A DNA stretch of 12,834 nt from Planctomycetota bacterium (GTDB lineage Bacteria; Planctomycetota; Phycisphaerae; WQYP01): NCBI GenBank assembly GCA_021828925.1, contig JAJZCT010000031.1:1-12834 (forward strand), read 5' to 3'. The first letter of the stretch is position 1. Every line of letters starts with the position of its first letter. Shown here one piece after another: positions 12,728 through 12,834 of this stretch. Under the pieces are notes generated by a model. That model was not told the DNA's origin and made no database searches. It saw only the letters and a program-made list of their open reading frames with translations. The position numbers and the translations under genes were made by a program.

Positions 12728-12834
12728 TTATCTCCATTTGCGGCTTTCCAGCACAACATAGGTTAAGAACAAAAATAATCCCGCTCCGGTAAGGAAAAAA
12801 ACCAGGTTCCGGCTGTCCACAATGCCGCGAATGG
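12728..12834 (-). CDS. ABC-2 type permease, C-terminal end only (GldF-like)
   Basis: The minus-strand frame is open from the right edge and stops with TAA at 12730-12728. The 34 residues read IRGIVDSRNLVFFLTGAG, a hydrophobic helix LFLFLTYVVLE and the end SRKWR. This is the typical last helix of the permease that comes before GldG-like genes (R-G-x-x-D-x-R-x-x-x-x-F ... L-E-x-R-x-W). The rest of the gene, and probably the ATP-binding protein, lies beyond the window. It is the first visible gene of the operon that continues with the GldG-like and DUF4340 genes. Confidence 0.75.
   Translation of the reverse strand, partial: IRGIVDSRNLVFFLTGAGLFLFLTYVVLESRKWR

Noticed and set aside
1..12834. 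CRISPR array, insertion sequence or replication origin
   Set aside because: No regularly spaced repeats, transposase motifs, terminal inverted repeats around a gene, or DnaA-box cluster were found by eye.

Overview
The window looks like bacterial chromosome of moderate to high GC. The right third carries the end of an ABC-2 permease, a GldG-like auxiliary protein and a DUF4340 protein on the minus strand. Planctomycetota often carry this set, so that phylum (perhaps Phycisphaerae) is my best guess, from protein resemblance only. No rRNA, convincing complete tRNA, CRISPR array, integrase or transposase was recognised.

Layout from left to right. 1-843 (minus): N-terminal 281 residues of a DUF4062 protein that runs off the left edge. 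844-1423: a region without long genes. It holds a tRNA-like T-arm hairpin, a 24-codon hydrophobic ORF with a near-perfect Shine-Dalgarno, and a matching promoter. 1424-3542 (minus): a compact restriction-modification cluster with a MerR-like HTH protein, a beta-type DNA methylase cut off before its SAM-binding motif, an apparently intact D12-class adenine methylase, and a fragment that may be the C-terminal part of a restriction endonuclease. 3600-4760 (minus): an aquaporin-family channel and a small ParB/sulfiredoxin-fold protein. 4761-5207: a good sigma70-like promoter and a leader rich in stem-loops ahead of a transglutaminase-like protein (5208-6014, plus). 6136-6566 (minus): a HigA-type antitoxin whose HigB/RelE-type toxin has shrunk to its first ~22 codons, behind a consensus promoter. 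6712-8459 (plus): an OLD/AAA15-type ATPase coupled by a one-base stop/start overlap to a DUF3226 TOPRIM-like protein, ending in a Rho-independent terminator. 8480-12834 (minus): the DUF4340/GldG-like/ABC-2 permease operon.

The left two thirds read as an accessory, defence-like region set beside a housekeeping export operon. Several parts look decayed (methylase without motif I, endonuclease without N-terminus, toxin reduced to a stub). The ATPase/TOPRIM pair looks intact. It recalls the OLD nuclease (ATPase and TOPRIM in one chain) and PARIS (ATPase plus a separate TOPRIM-type effector) and is the best candidate for a poorly described defence system. The second most interesting place is 1032-1400, where a small peptide gene, or a tRNA/tmRNA-like RNA, may be hidden. 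All functional calls rest on motifs and family resemblance read by eye; no search was run.
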